A stretch of 64,000 nucleotides of DNA from an uncultured Porphyromonadaceae bacterium. GTDB lineage: Bacteria > Bacteroidota > Bacteroidia > Bacteroidales > Muribaculaceae. Position 1 is the stretch's first letter, and each line of letters begins with the position of its first letter. The stretch is taken from assembly GCA_947175265.1 (NCBI GenBank), contig CAMWMD010000002.1, positions 103,316 through 167,315 of the forward strand, written 5' to 3'. This document shows positions 25,508 through 34,162 of the stretch, piece after piece. The position numbers and the translations under genes are program-made. The notes under the pieces were generated by a model. The model did no database searches. It saw nothing but the letters and a program-made list of their open reading frames with translations, and was not told the DNA's origin.

Positions 25508-26355
25508 TTTTTGTTTATACGTTCATTAACCATTCTAAGTGTAACGACACGAATATGGTCATAATCTATCGCCTCAATTTTTGAATAGTCATCCCACATA
25601 GAGCCGAGCAGAAGACCAGGTCCGTCATTAACAAAAATGATTTTTAAATCAAGTCCATTATCTTTAGCGTATCCTAATATTTCTTTGGCACAATTTGCAT
25701 ATCCTCCCGTTCGGTCATCTTCCTGTGCTCCTCCTCTATCTCCGTCATAGCGAGCAAGACCAATTGCTTTAATATCGCCCTTATTGTCGCGGATAATAAA
25801 ATCAACAGGGCGTTTGTCATTGGGATATCCAATTAAAACCTTATTTAATAATATATCCATACCCGCTCTTTCCGGACCTTCAATAGAGAATGCAGGAAAT
25901 TGATTTCTGAATAGGTTAAAAAACTTTTCTGTCAAGTCATAGCCTTTTTGTCCTCGGTCTTTATACTCCCAAAGAACAGCACATAATGCTTCGTCCGGGA
26001 GCGGACGGGAATTAAATGCAGATTGAACGATATTAACTTTTCTGAAACTGTTTCCATATTGGGAACAAATCATAGGAGTTAATGATTTCTTCTTTAACAT
26101 TTCAACAGGTGTTTTAGGACTTACGTATTTTCGGAACACCCTACATAGTTGAATACGCATCCATTGTGGTTTAACTTCTGAAATCTTAACAAGTAATGTT
26201 TCAGAAGATTCTGAAGTTCTCAAAAGTTGACCAAACAGGACAAGTACCGGACGATATAATTCACAAGCATCCGAAAGAATATCCGGATAAAACTCGCCGT
26301 CAGTCATTGTAATCCAATTTGGTGCATCTGCTTTATAATCTGAAAAATGTTTCAT
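25495..26355 (-). CDS. Putative type II restriction endonuclease
   Basis: A 286-residue protein immediately upstream of, and overlapping, a DNA methyltransferase. No close family was recognised. A possible PD-(D/E)XK-like core is RPVDFIIRDNKGDIKAIGLA, followed by RYDGDRGGAQEDDRTGGYAN, a glycine- and aspartate-rich segment. The expected E-x-K is replaced by G-L-A-R, so the active site cannot be assigned with certainty. A closing strand (LKIIFVNDGPGLLLGSMWDD) is consistent with a restriction enzyme fold. Function is inferred mainly from the neighbour. AT-rich, as is usual for mobile restriction systems. Confidence 0.65.
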   Translation of the reverse strand: MKHFSDYKADAPNWITMTDGEFYPDILSDACELYRPVLVLFGQLLRTSESSETLLVKISEVKPQWMRIQLCRVFRKYVSPKTPVEMLKKKSLTPMICSQYGNSFRKVNIVQSAFNSRPLPDEALCAVLWEYKDRGQKGYDLTEKFFNLFRNQFPAFSIEGPERAGMDILLNKVLIGYPNDKRPVDFIIRDNKGDIKAIGLARYDGDRGGAQEDDRTGGYANCAKEILGYAKDNGLDLKIIFVNDGPGLLLGSMWDDYSKIEAIDYDHIRVVTLRMVNERINKKWFK

Positions 26356-26503
26356 TCTATTATAAATTAGAAAACATCCTCATAGAATCTGATGGCCGAC
26401 CTTAGCCTGTAACGACTACAAGGAGGTTCCCAATGTTTTTCGGCTCTCGCCGTTTTTCTGTTTTTACTGTCCGGTCATTTTTCAGAAAGACGTTACTTAA
26501 TCG

Positions 26504-26533
26504 CAAAATTAGTAATTTTTCTGAGATTTCAAT
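26504..26533 (-). promoter_or_regulatory. Candidate promoter of the restriction-modification operon
   Basis: Reading leftward: ATTG (26530-26533), 18 bases, TAATTTTG (26504-26511). The -7 box is perfect, the -33 box and spacing are imperfect. The leader would be about 140 bases. Confidence 0.35.
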
Positions 26534-26888
26534 TATTAACTAATCCGAAATTTTGACCTCCGATTTCAGACCAATAAGGATTTTCCTTGAAAGATTGCTT
26601 ATTTTTCTTGTAGAATATGACTCCTTTTTAGTTCCCGATCTCTTTCTTTGTAATTCTTTTATATGTGAAATTTCATTATTTTTATCTTCATTTTTTCAAA
26701 AAAGTGATTTTTTTTATTGTTGGAACGGAACGATTTTAACAAAATTTCACAGTCATATTCCCTGAAATTCTTCAATTAGTTGCTGTCTCTTAACTCCTTA
26801 TAATCTCCTCCTTATTCTGCAATACGTTCCACCCCTGAAACGCTCCAGCTGCAATCCGGCCATCTCCCCAATAATAAAACAACATCAG

Positions 26889-26930
26889 ATAAAATGCCGG
26901 TTGCCGTAGTTACGGTAGCCGGCATTTTAT
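26889..26930. terminator. Orphan hairpin resembling a bidirectional terminator
   Basis: A 20-bp stem with two G-T pairs (26889-26908 with 26911-26930) whose outer ends are A-rich and T-rich. No gene on either strand ends nearby, so it may mark the end of an untranslated RNA or of a lost gene. Confidence 0.5.
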
Positions 26931-26987
26931 TCCTGATAATCATTGAAAAGAAAAGTGGTGGTTTTTCGGATTCTATCCTGCAATTGC

Positions 26988-27018
26988 TTGTTCAAAAGAA
27001 ATATATTTTGTAATTTTG
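26988..27018 (+). promoter_or_regulatory. Promoter of the beta-barrel gene at 27106
   Basis: TTG (26988-26990), 20 bases, TAATTTTG (27011-27018). Predicted leader about 80 bases. Confidence 0.5.
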
Positions 27019-27105
27019 TTACTATAGATTCATCATATTTTTGGAGAGCAGACTCTCTCTTGAAATGTGTTTATATTATAACTGTTTCTAACTAAAATTT
27101 TCAAC

Positions 27106-27774
27106 ATGAAGAAGATTATTATGATTGCAGCGTTGACGGTGGCCGGATTCGGTATCGCCAATGCACAGGGCTACAACCGTATCGGCCTCTCCTACAACAA
27201 TACCCAATACAATTGGGGTGGTGATGCTGATGACGATGATGAGAACTTTAAACTCAATGGCTTCGGTATCGACTATATCCACGGTTTCCGTGTGAGCCGT
27301 GCGCTTCCTATGTATGTGGAATTAGGTGCTAACGTCAATTTCAATTTTGGAAATGTCCTGAACGAGGAGGAAGGTAATTATTCCGCTAAGGTGAAGATGC
27401 AGGATATAAATCTTCAGGTCCCCGTTAATTATACTTATAAATTCGCTATCGCTGATTTCTTCTCTATAGCACCCTATGCCGGCATCAACTTTAAACTCCA
27501 CCTCTCTTCAAGGACAAAAGCAGAGTATAAGGAACATGGCGTCAAGGGGGAAACTGACTGGGTTGATCTCTTCAGTAAGGATGATATGGACGATGATACC
27601 TGGAATCGTTTTCAGATGGGGTGGCAGATTGGTGTCAACTTCCAATATACCAAGTTTAATGTTGGTTTCCAGTACGGCACTGACTTTATTCCTGCTTATT
27701 CTTATAAGGAAGACGGCTACAAAGAAAGACTCAACACAGGCAATCTGAAAATAACCCTCGGTTACGTTTTCTAA
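27106..27774 (+). CDS. Outer-membrane beta-barrel (porin-like) protein
   Basis: A 222-residue protein with a signal peptide (MKKIIMIAALTVAGFGIANA, cleaved before QGYNRIG) and a mature part of alternating amphipathic strands: YNRIGLSYNNTQYNW, VSRALPMYVELGANVNFNFG, FSIAPYAGINFKLHL, WQIGVNFQYTKFNVGFQYG, and the final NLKITLGYVF with a C-terminal phenylalanine, as outer-membrane barrels have. It belongs to the OMP_b-brl/PorT-like families common in Bacteroidetes. Role unknown. It has its own promoter and terminator, so it is monocistronic, and it sits between the restriction system and the helicase gene, both on the opposite strand. Confidence 0.75.
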   Translation: MKKIIMIAALTVAGFGIANAQGYNRIGLSYNNTQYNWGGDADDDDENFKLNGFGIDYIHGFRVSRALPMYVELGANVNFNFGNVLNEEEGNYSAKVKMQDINLQVPVNYTYKFAIADFFSIAPYAGINFKLHLSSRTKAEYKEHGVKGETDWVDLFSKDDMDDDTWNRFQMGWQIGVNFQYTKFNVGFQYGTDFIPAYSYKEDGYKERLNTGNLKITLGYVF

Positions 27775-27795
27775 GAAGCAATTATAGACTGAATT

Positions 27796-27836
27796 AAAAG
27801 GACAGCGGTCAAGAAAATCTGACCCTGTCCTTTTTT
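27796..27836 (+). terminator. Terminator after the beta-barrel gene
   Basis: A 10-bp stem (with 27827-27836 region) plus five further inner pairs, loop AGAAAATC, ending in a run of six T. Its outer arm is A-rich, so it may also work for leftward transcription. Confidence 0.75.
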
Positions 27837-27907
27837 ACAGATAATCGTGTCTAAGGTATTCTTTCGGAATTTTATCCCGCCCCCGCACGTTAATGGTAAT
27901 TGTCAAA

Positions 27908-30900
27908 TCAATCTTGCGGTGAATAAAGAATATCTATGGTACGGTCTCCCTTTACAAAACGGTATTTTGCGAAGGAGTCGTTACTATAGAAATTGATTTC
28001 CTCTTGAATGAGGACCTCACATTGTTTCTCAAGAGCATGAGAATCGCCAAACAATTCTTCCTCTATTCGTAAGGCATTAACAGTCAATTCTTGAATCCTG
28101 CAACCCAACACACTTGCTGCAATCTGCTCAATATTATTCTTCTCACCTCCACGATTGACATGAAGGAAATTCTTTTCTTCACAGGAATGGTCAGGATAGA
28201 TAATTATCAAAGAATGCTTGGCGCGGCTCGTGGCTACATTAATCAGATAACGCTTATTGATAAGAATATTGTTTTTAGGATGCATGTTCTTATTGGGAGG
28301 GTTAAGCACCAGCATTACAATATCAAACTCATCTCCTTGAAATTGATGCACAGTGTTGACTTGCACATCTATATTCACATTCCTGGAAATTAGAGGCGCG
28401 TTAAGAAGTTTCTCAAGAAGTTTCTTCTGAGCGGTGTATGGCGTTATGATACCTATACTTAGAGGTTTGGAATATCCCTCTTCACTCAGAGTGTTGAAAA
28501 ATTTTTGCAGACATTCTTTCACTAAGAGAGCGGAATAGATATTATAGTTGCTCCCTTTTAATTTGTCGAGTCCGTTGATAGTGGGCCGACCATCCAACCC
28601 ATTTACATCGGTCACCCCAAATCTAACAAAAGAGATGGGCTGGCGGAAGATAGCGGAGACCGAAGTTGGGAGGTTGAGTGGCTCACCTTTAAATGCAGAA
28701 TCAATCTTATCTTTATAAGCAAACCGACTCATTATTTTGCATAAATCCGGAACACTTCTATATTGAGATGTCAGGAGCCGGATTTTCAATTTCTTTTCCA
28801 ATGCGGGGGGTAAATCCTTTATCCTCTCATTGAATTCCGTTAACCCTATAAACGAGTAGAAATTGAATTCATCGAGTTGTGCCTCCTCCAATATGAAGGG
28901 ATCCAGATTGGTTATAGGGGGGAGTTGAAGTGGATCACCGACAAGATAGAAAGTGCATTCAGGATTTATCTCCGAACCCTTTATCAACGCAAACAGGACA
29001 TAGTCAAGTGTGACCATCGACGTTTCATCAATAAAGATACTATCCCAAGGGATTTCGCAAAGGTAACAGCCTTCCTTTGAGGAAAAGGTCTGGGTGAAAT
29101 AATGTACGGTGGCGACCAAAACATTGGGAAGGCAATCCTGAGTCGCATCAAAGATTGGAATGTCAAGATTATCCAGTTCTTCACACAGTTCCTCATTAGC
29201 CGGATTTATCCCGCGATATGCGTCAATACAAATCTTCCTCAATCGTTCCGCCACTACTTTGGCAGCAGCATTCGTTGGAGTGAGGATGAGGATTCTTTGA
29301 TTCCCGTCCTCCTTAAGCATAGAGGATACAAGATGGGTGATTTCTGTTGTCTTACCGGTTCCCGGAGGCCCAAAAATTATGTTGATATTGTCGGGAAGCA
29401 GTTCTCGCAAATCTGTATCTTCATCAATGGAGATTGTATCAAGAGCAGACAACAGTTTGCTTATCAGCATCTCAATATCCACTTTCTCTTTTGCCTCCAC
29501 ATATTTGAGACGCAGATTCAGGATTTCTTTAAACCATCGGAGTGAGAATTTTGTAGATGTGGAGACAACAGACTTCTGTTCTTCTATGCTTTGATGGAGT
29601 TGGAAAGCTTTGAGAATATCTCTGTCTTTCATAAAGCGCAGGAGGGCATCCACATCATTCTGTGAAGCTATTCCGGAGTCAGCGAGAAGGTCGCGCACGC
29701 CTTCAAACTCTTCCAGCTGTAGTTCCCTAACAGGGAGTCCAAGGAGTCGTCTCAATTCAGCAGAAGCAAGTTCTATCCATGAAGTATCTCTTAGTTGTTG
29801 CATATATGCCGGTTCTATCACATAAGGATTATTGATATTGCGGCGTACGGAGTTATAAGATGCGGTCACTTTCTGATCAAATGGTAAACCCAATAATAAA
29901 GCCGAAGCCCTCTTGGGGTCGGAAGGTGCTGAATGGGAAAGGAAATAATCCCATCCGTCGATTTCAGTTTCTTCAAAGTATTCAAACCTTATATCTCCCT
30001 GGTTATACCATGCAGGGCGTTTGGTGCCTATGGGTATCCGGTCAACATTCCATTGACTAACACCTATCTTTATCTTTGTGACAGTTGGAGACTTAGTTTT
30101 TTCAAAATGTGACAGAAACTTCTCAATCATCTCTTTTTCAGATTCATCAACCACTGCAGGTAGTTGGGAAGGCTCAAAGAATAGTGTGCTTGGGTTTCCA
30201 CGGTAGAAGAAGTCATTATCCTCATTATGAACTTTTACTTTATCACTACTGAAAAAATCCCATTTCCCATTGTGATAGGCTGGCAATGGACAATCCTGAT
30301 GTATTTCACGTTGCTGGGAAGAGGTCAGATTATTCTCAAACACTTCTATGAGACCAACGAATATCTTGAGTCGGTCTTCAAATCCTATTTCTTTAGAGAG
30401 TAACTGAGGCAAGTAGACCTTTTTAGCCATAATGAAGGAATCAACCTTAGTCAGTCCTAATTGACGGAAAAAAGAGTTGACCTTATCATCCGACAATAGT
30501 TCAGGGTTCACAATATCGAAGCCGTCGATTGTAGCATTTCCGGCCAGATGAGATGAGATAAAGATATTCGGGGTCTTTTCACCCTTTGTATATGGGGCTT
30601 TAAAGGAATTTTCTACCGATGTCAGAACAAAGGGCTTATATCTTAGGAAACCTTCAGTATTATCCCAAAGGTTAGAAACTTTCATCAGGGATTTATACCA
30701 TTCCTTCAACCAATCAATCGAGCGGGTTGCAAGAAATTCCGTAGTTATTTTTCGCAGTATCTTCTCCGGTGTAACTGACTCAGCACCAATCCGTGATATA
30801 AACCCTTTGTCTTTCCTCATTTCTGAAGTCAGGGAGGGTAGTACCCATCCTTTTCTTTCCCCAAACAATTCAGGGAGTATGGAGGATGGATAAATGTCTC

Positions 30901-32131
30901 CAAGATAATTATTATCTGCGATTAATGAATCACAGGATTTAAGATAACATCCTAACTGCTCACACCATAACAGGGGTATATCTATAAGTGATTCCTGCAC
31001 TCTATCAGTAAGGGGTGTGATATCCAGTTTCACTGCTGTTTCCTCAGATTTCTGAGTCTCTATGGGGGGAAGAAAACTCAGGATGTTATCCTTGATCAAG
31101 GGAGTGCCATCAGTTTCTCCAATTTCACAAATCTCCTTCAGGGATTGCACCAACAATTCGCTCAAGAGAGTGATCATTTGCTTATTATGATCTTCGTCGG
31201 CCATTATGCTTTCCCTATTGCCGGTCAGTTTAAATGGAGCATGGAGGAGAACCGGGAGTTTGGTGGAATTTGCTGTAGGAAGGTAACAGTATAAGGGATG
31301 CAGGGATGTGGTGAGGCTTCCGTTTTCTATAGGAAAAACCACGGCTACTTTCAAACGTCTACCTTCTTCAATCGGGCGTTCAAACTTCCATAACTCCAAT
31401 GTTCTCTCTGTCTCATCAACTGCTGTTTCATACTTGAATTTGCAGCCTGAACCAATCTTTCCGGTGAGGGAAAGACGATAATATCCCATATCATCTTCTG
31501 TTTCCCATTCAATCTTTCTGAGATTGTTTAAGAAAAGCATAGGATTTACAAGATTGGCGAGTTTGTCACTAATCTTTCTATATGCTTTTTCTTCCTCTCC
31601 TTGTTTGAATTTGAATCTGAACAGTGTCTCATCTTTGGCTCTCAACGGATGATCATTTTCAATCAAAGTAGGCACAATATAGTTGGAGATGGAGAAACGA
31701 ATATTCTCATCGTAAATTTCAGGTATGTCTGTAAAAAGGAAAACAGACTTGAATCCCAATCCAAATTTTCCGATCGGGACTTCTTCCTGTTGTCCATCTT
31801 TACTGCTGGAGGCAATAGAAAGTATTGAATTTACATTACCTAATTTCCCTTCTCTTTTATCCTCCTCATGAGTATGTCGGTCTGAGATTGTGAAATGTCT
31901 TGGGGCGTTGTGTATAAAAATGAGATCATTCTCTGAAAGAATGAATTTGGCAGCCGTCGCTCCTTGATCATCCGCATTTTGCAAGAGCTCATATACAAAA
32001 TGTGCGTCATCTCTATAGAGATTACTGATCACTTGTCTGACACCTCTCAGGCTTGGATCATTCAAGGATTCTGCCAAGCGGATATGATGCTCTCTTAGAT
32101 CGTCAAAGTATTTCTTTTCTATATCATTCAT
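27908..32131 (-). CDS. Fusion of sacsin/Hsp90-like ATPase domain with SF1 helicase; putative defence protein
   Basis: A 1407-residue protein. The N-terminus has the GHKL-type ATP site of sacsin-like domains: ELLQNADDQGA at 48-58 (Asn52 for magnesium) and the lid IGKFGLGFKSVF at about 120-131. About residues 350-880 are unrecognised. The C-terminal third is a superfamily 1 helicase of the UPF1/DNA2 type: Walker A GPPGTGKTTE near 920, Walker B FIDETSM near 1030, motif III VGDPLQLPP near 1062, TVHQFQGDEFDIVML near 1260 and NVATSRAKHSLIII near 1305. Similar ATPase-helicase combinations occur in predicted conflict systems. It is translationally coupled (4-base overlap) to the small protein upstream and is near a restriction system. 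Defence is inferred. Confidence 0.85.
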   Translation of the reverse strand: MNDIEKKYFDDLREHHIRLAESLNDPSLRGVRQVISNLYRDDAHFVYELLQNADDQGATAAKFILSENDLIFIHNAPRHFTISDRHTHEEDKREGKLGNVNSILSIASSSKDGQQEEVPIGKFGLGFKSVFLFTDIPEIYDENIRFSISNYIVPTLIENDHPLRAKDETLFRFKFKQGEEEKAYRKISDKLANLVNPMLFLNNLRKIEWETEDDMGYYRLSLTGKIGSGCKFKYETAVDETERTLELWKFERPIEEGRRLKVAVVFPIENGSLTTSLHPLYCYLPTANSTKLPVLLHAPFKLTGNRESIMADEDHNKQMITLLSELLVQSLKEICEIGETDGTPLIKDNILSFLPPIETQKSEETAVKLDITPLTDRVQESLIDIPLLWCEQLGCYLKSCDSLIADNNYLGDIYPSSILPELFGERKGWVLPSLTSEMRKDKGFISRIGAESVTPEKILRKITTEFLATRSIDWLKEWYKSLMKVSNLWDNTEGFLRYKPFVLTSVENSFKAPYTKGEKTPNIFISSHLAGNATIDGFDIVNPELLSDDKVNSFFRQLGLTKVDSFIMAKKVYLPQLLSKEIGFEDRLKIFVGLIEVFENNLTSSQQREIHQDCPLPAYHNGKWDFFSSDKVKVHNEDNDFFYRGNPSTLFFEPSQLPAVVDESEKEMIEKFLSHFEKTKSPTVTKIKIGVSQWNVDRIPIGTKRPAWYNQGDIRFEYFEETEIDGWDYFLSHSAPSDPKRASALLLGLPFDQKVTASYNSVRRNINNPYVIEPAYMQQLRDTSWIELASAELRRLLGLPVRELQLEEFEGVRDLLADSGIASQNDVDALLRFMKDRDILKAFQLHQSIEEQKSVVSTSTKFSLRWFKEILNLRLKYVEAKEKVDIEMLISKLLSALDTISIDEDTDLRELLPDNINIIFGPPGTGKTTEITHLVSSMLKEDGNQRILILTPTNAAAKVVAERLRKICIDAYRGINPANEELCEELDNLDIPIFDATQDCLPNVLVATVHYFTQTFSSKEGCYLCEIPWDSIFIDETSMVTLDYVLFALIKGSEINPECTFYLVGDPLQLPPITNLDPFILEEAQLDEFNFYSFIGLTEFNERIKDLPPALEKKLKIRLLTSQYRSVPDLCKIMSRFAYKDKIDSAFKGEPLNLPTSVSAIFRQPISFVRFGVTDVNGLDGRPTINGLDKLKGSNYNIYSALLVKECLQKFFNTLSEEGYSKPLSIGIITPYTAQKKLLEKLLNAPLISRNVNIDVQVNTVHQFQGDEFDIVMLVLNPPNKNMHPKNNILINKRYLINVATSRAKHSLIIIYPDHSCEEKNFLHVNRGGEKNNIEQIAASVLGCRIQELTVNALRIEEELFGDSHALEKQCEVLIQEEINFYSNDSFAKYRFVKGDRTIDILYSPQD

Positions 32132-32583
32132 ATCATCAGTTTCTTAATTTCATTTATCACATTCATAACCTCCTCCGAATTAAAGGAGCCGTCAGGATTA
32201 TCTTTAGTCACAAAGAGGTTTTCCCCTTCCTCAAATCCCATATCAAGGTATCTCTTCAACTTTCTCTCCCAAGCATCTCTGTAAGTGATCGCGTTTCTCT
32301 CCCTCCTTTTCCCATTTTTCTGAGAAGATGGGAAGAAGAATGACTCATTCTTTGCGGAGAGCGCAGTGCAGTAAACATCGTAAACAATCCTTTTGCCTCT
32401 TTCTTCAGACGGAAGAATCTCCTTATCATGATAGATAATGTCATTGACGACCGGTTTGCCTGAGAACAATGCATTGAGGAAACATATCATGACATTCTTT
32501 TTGCGTTCGGATCCAAATACATACTTGAAACCGAAGTCAGTCTGGAGATTTAAGTAGGGAGTGCTGATTTTTGCCATATCCAA
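32128..32583 (-). CDS. Small chimeric protein with Rpn-nuclease-like N-terminus
   Basis: A 151-residue protein. The first 70 residues (PYLNLQTDFGFKYVFGSERK, then VMICFLNALFSGK and IVYDVYC) match the start of the Rpn/PD-(D/E)XK transposase-associated nuclease family, which includes its first catalytic aspartate region. The expected E-x-Q/K strand is missing: residues after 85 become NESFFFPSSQKNGKRRERNA. The last 55 residues (DAWERKLKRYLDMGFEEGEN, then LFVTKDNPDGSF) resemble the closing segment of another restriction-endonuclease-like family. It may therefore be a recombinant fragment. Its stop overlaps the helicase start by 4 bases, so it is translated with it. Confidence 0.6.
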   Translation of the reverse strand: MDMAKISTPYLNLQTDFGFKYVFGSERKKNVMICFLNALFSGKPVVNDIIYHDKEILPSEERGKRIVYDVYCTALSAKNESFFFPSSQKNGKRRERNAITYRDAWERKLKRYLDMGFEEGENLFVTKDNPDGSFNSEEVMNVINEIKKLMI

Positions 32584-32697
32584 TATGAATTTTCGTGTTC
32601 AAGTATAATGATGGACATGTATAAGTATCGCTAAGTTACTGGAATAAGATGAGATTACCAAATTTTAATCGATAATATGTAATAATGAGGAAAAATA

Positions 32698-32743
32698 AAG
32701 GGAATCTTCCTGAAAAATGATTGTTTCAGGAAAATTCCCTTTA
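32698..32743 (-). terminator. Terminator after nhaD on the leftward strand
   Basis: Arms at 32698-32717 and 32723-32742 pair through most of their length and are followed leftward by TTTATTTTT. Located 25 bases beyond the nhaD stop. Confidence 0.65.
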
Positions 32744-32769
32744 AATCGTAAAATATCGTGAGGCGATGA

Positions 32770-34107
32770 TCAGAGATGCAGGAACATATCCTCAAACCAG
32801 ATTATGGCCATGCCGGCAAGATATCCGGAGAATGCAAGAAGGGTAATTCTCTTTACATACCACATGAAGGGAATTTTCTCTATACCCATAGCCACTACGC
32901 CTGCGGCAGAACCGATGATGAGCATGCTGCCGCCGACACCGGCGCAGAACGTGAGCAGGTGCCAGAAAAGACCGTCCTCGATGAAAAGGGCTGTGTAGGC
33001 CGGATCTGCTGATGCGGCTATCATCGCGTCGTTTGCAACCGGATACATCTCCATACATGCTGCCACGAGAGGGACATTATCAACAATTGAGGAAAGGATA
33101 CCGATGATGCCGTTGATGATATAGACATTGTGGAAGGTCTCGTTGAGCCATGCCGCCAGTTCACCAAGTATACCGGCCTGACTCAGCGCAGCCACGGCCA
33201 TGAGGATACCTAAGAAGAAAAGGATGGTCGGCATATCGATACGGCCGATCACTTGAGAAACGCGCCCCTCGATCTTGCCGTCAAGGTGATAGTGGCGTAC
33301 GAGAAGTTCGGTAAGTAGCCACAAGGCGCCAAGTGAGAGAAGAATACCCATATAGGGAGCAAGATGAGTCGTAGCCTTGAACACCGGTACAAAGAGAAGA
33401 CCGCACACACCGCAGACAAGAATCAGTATAGAGAGTTTCGGATGATGCTCATACAGACGGTAGCCTTTGCGCTCATCATTTTCGTTGAGAGGTTCCACGG
33501 CAGTAGCCGGAATCATATATGTAGCGATCAGAACAGGCACGATGACCGAGAACAACGACGGCACGAGGAGGTTGACGATAAGGTCGACAGATGAAACGTA
33601 ATTCTTCATCCAGAGCATTATTGTGGTGATGTCGCCAATGGGAGACCAGGCACCGCCCGCATTGGCAGCGAGCACTATTACGCAAGCGAAAATCCAGCGT
33701 TCTTTCTGGTCAGTGAGCATACGGCGGAGCATCATAACCATTATTATGGTGGTGGTCATGTTGTCAAGTACCGCTGAAAGGAAGAAAGCCACGACAGCGA
33801 GAATCCACATGAGTTTCCTTTTGTTGGAAGCGTGAATCTTCTCTACCATCATGTGGAAACCACCGTAGCGGTCGATAAGTTCCACGATTGTCATGGCACC
33901 AATTAGGAACACCACAATCTCACAGGTGTCGCCCAATGCTACGACCATTTCGTGCGTGATATTGGGATCGTGGCTGCATACAGCGTAGATTGCCCAAAGG
34001 AGGCCACACATAATCAGTGCAAATGTCGCTTTGTTGACATGAAGCACATGCTCAGAGGCTATCAGCATATAGCCTACGATGAAAATTACAAGAAGTGTTG
34101 CAATCAT
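32770..34107 (-). CDS. nhaD: NhaD-type sodium/proton antiporter
   Basis: A 445-residue inner-membrane antiporter of the NhaD/ion transporter superfamily with about twelve hydrophobic segments. Family motifs include IGAMTIVELIDRYGGF, SAVLDNMTTTIIMV (near residue 118) and NAGGAWSPIGDITTIMLW (near 150), and the second-half repeat GILSSIVDNVPLVAACMEMY. These acidic and asparagine-containing segments form the two crossed broken helices that carry Na+. It exports Na+ in exchange for H+. The presence of a Na+-pumping NADH dehydrogenase elsewhere in the window fits a sodium-based energy cycle. It is 55 bases downstream of the biotin operon and may be read through from it. Confidence 0.92.
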   Translation of the reverse strand: MIATLLVIFIVGYMLIASEHVLHVNKATFALIMCGLLWAIYAVCSHDPNITHEMVVALGDTCEIVVFLIGAMTIVELIDRYGGFHMMVEKIHASNKRKLMWILAVVAFFLSAVLDNMTTTIIMVMMLRRMLTDQKERWIFACVIVLAANAGGAWSPIGDITTIMLWMKNYVSSVDLIVNLLVPSLFSVIVPVLIATYMIPATAVEPLNENDERKGYRLYEHHPKLSILILVCGVCGLLFVPVFKATTHLAPYMGILLSLGALWLLTELLVRHYHLDGKIEGRVSQVIGRIDMPTILFFLGILMAVAALSQAGILGELAAWLNETFHNVYIINGIIGILSSIVDNVPLVAACMEMYPVANDAMIAASADPAYTALFIEDGLFWHLLTFCAGVGGSMLIIGSAAGVVAMGIEKIPFMWYVKRITLLAFSGYLAGMAIIWFEDMFLHL

Positions 34108-34162
34108 GACGATTAGTTTATAGATTTAAGATAATATTAATATATTCATGAAGAAGCATCCG

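Larger units (their letters stand above)
26356..27105. other. 750-base AT-rich gap between the restriction genes and a beta-barrel gene
   Basis: No convincing gene. It holds the divergent promoters of its neighbours and an orphan hairpin at 26889-26930. A rightward frame at 26553-26765 is phenylalanine-rich and has no recognisable features. Confidence 0.5.

Noticed and set aside
26553..26765. 70-codon Phe-rich frame in the 26.4-27.1 kb gap
   Set aside because: Composition follows from AT-rich sequence; no signal peptide pattern with cleavage site, no promoter, and it ends before the orphan hairpin without relation to it.
24278..32583. CRISPR array or cas genes near the defence-like block
   Set aside because: No regularly spaced direct repeats and no Cas motifs were found by eye in this region or elsewhere in the window.
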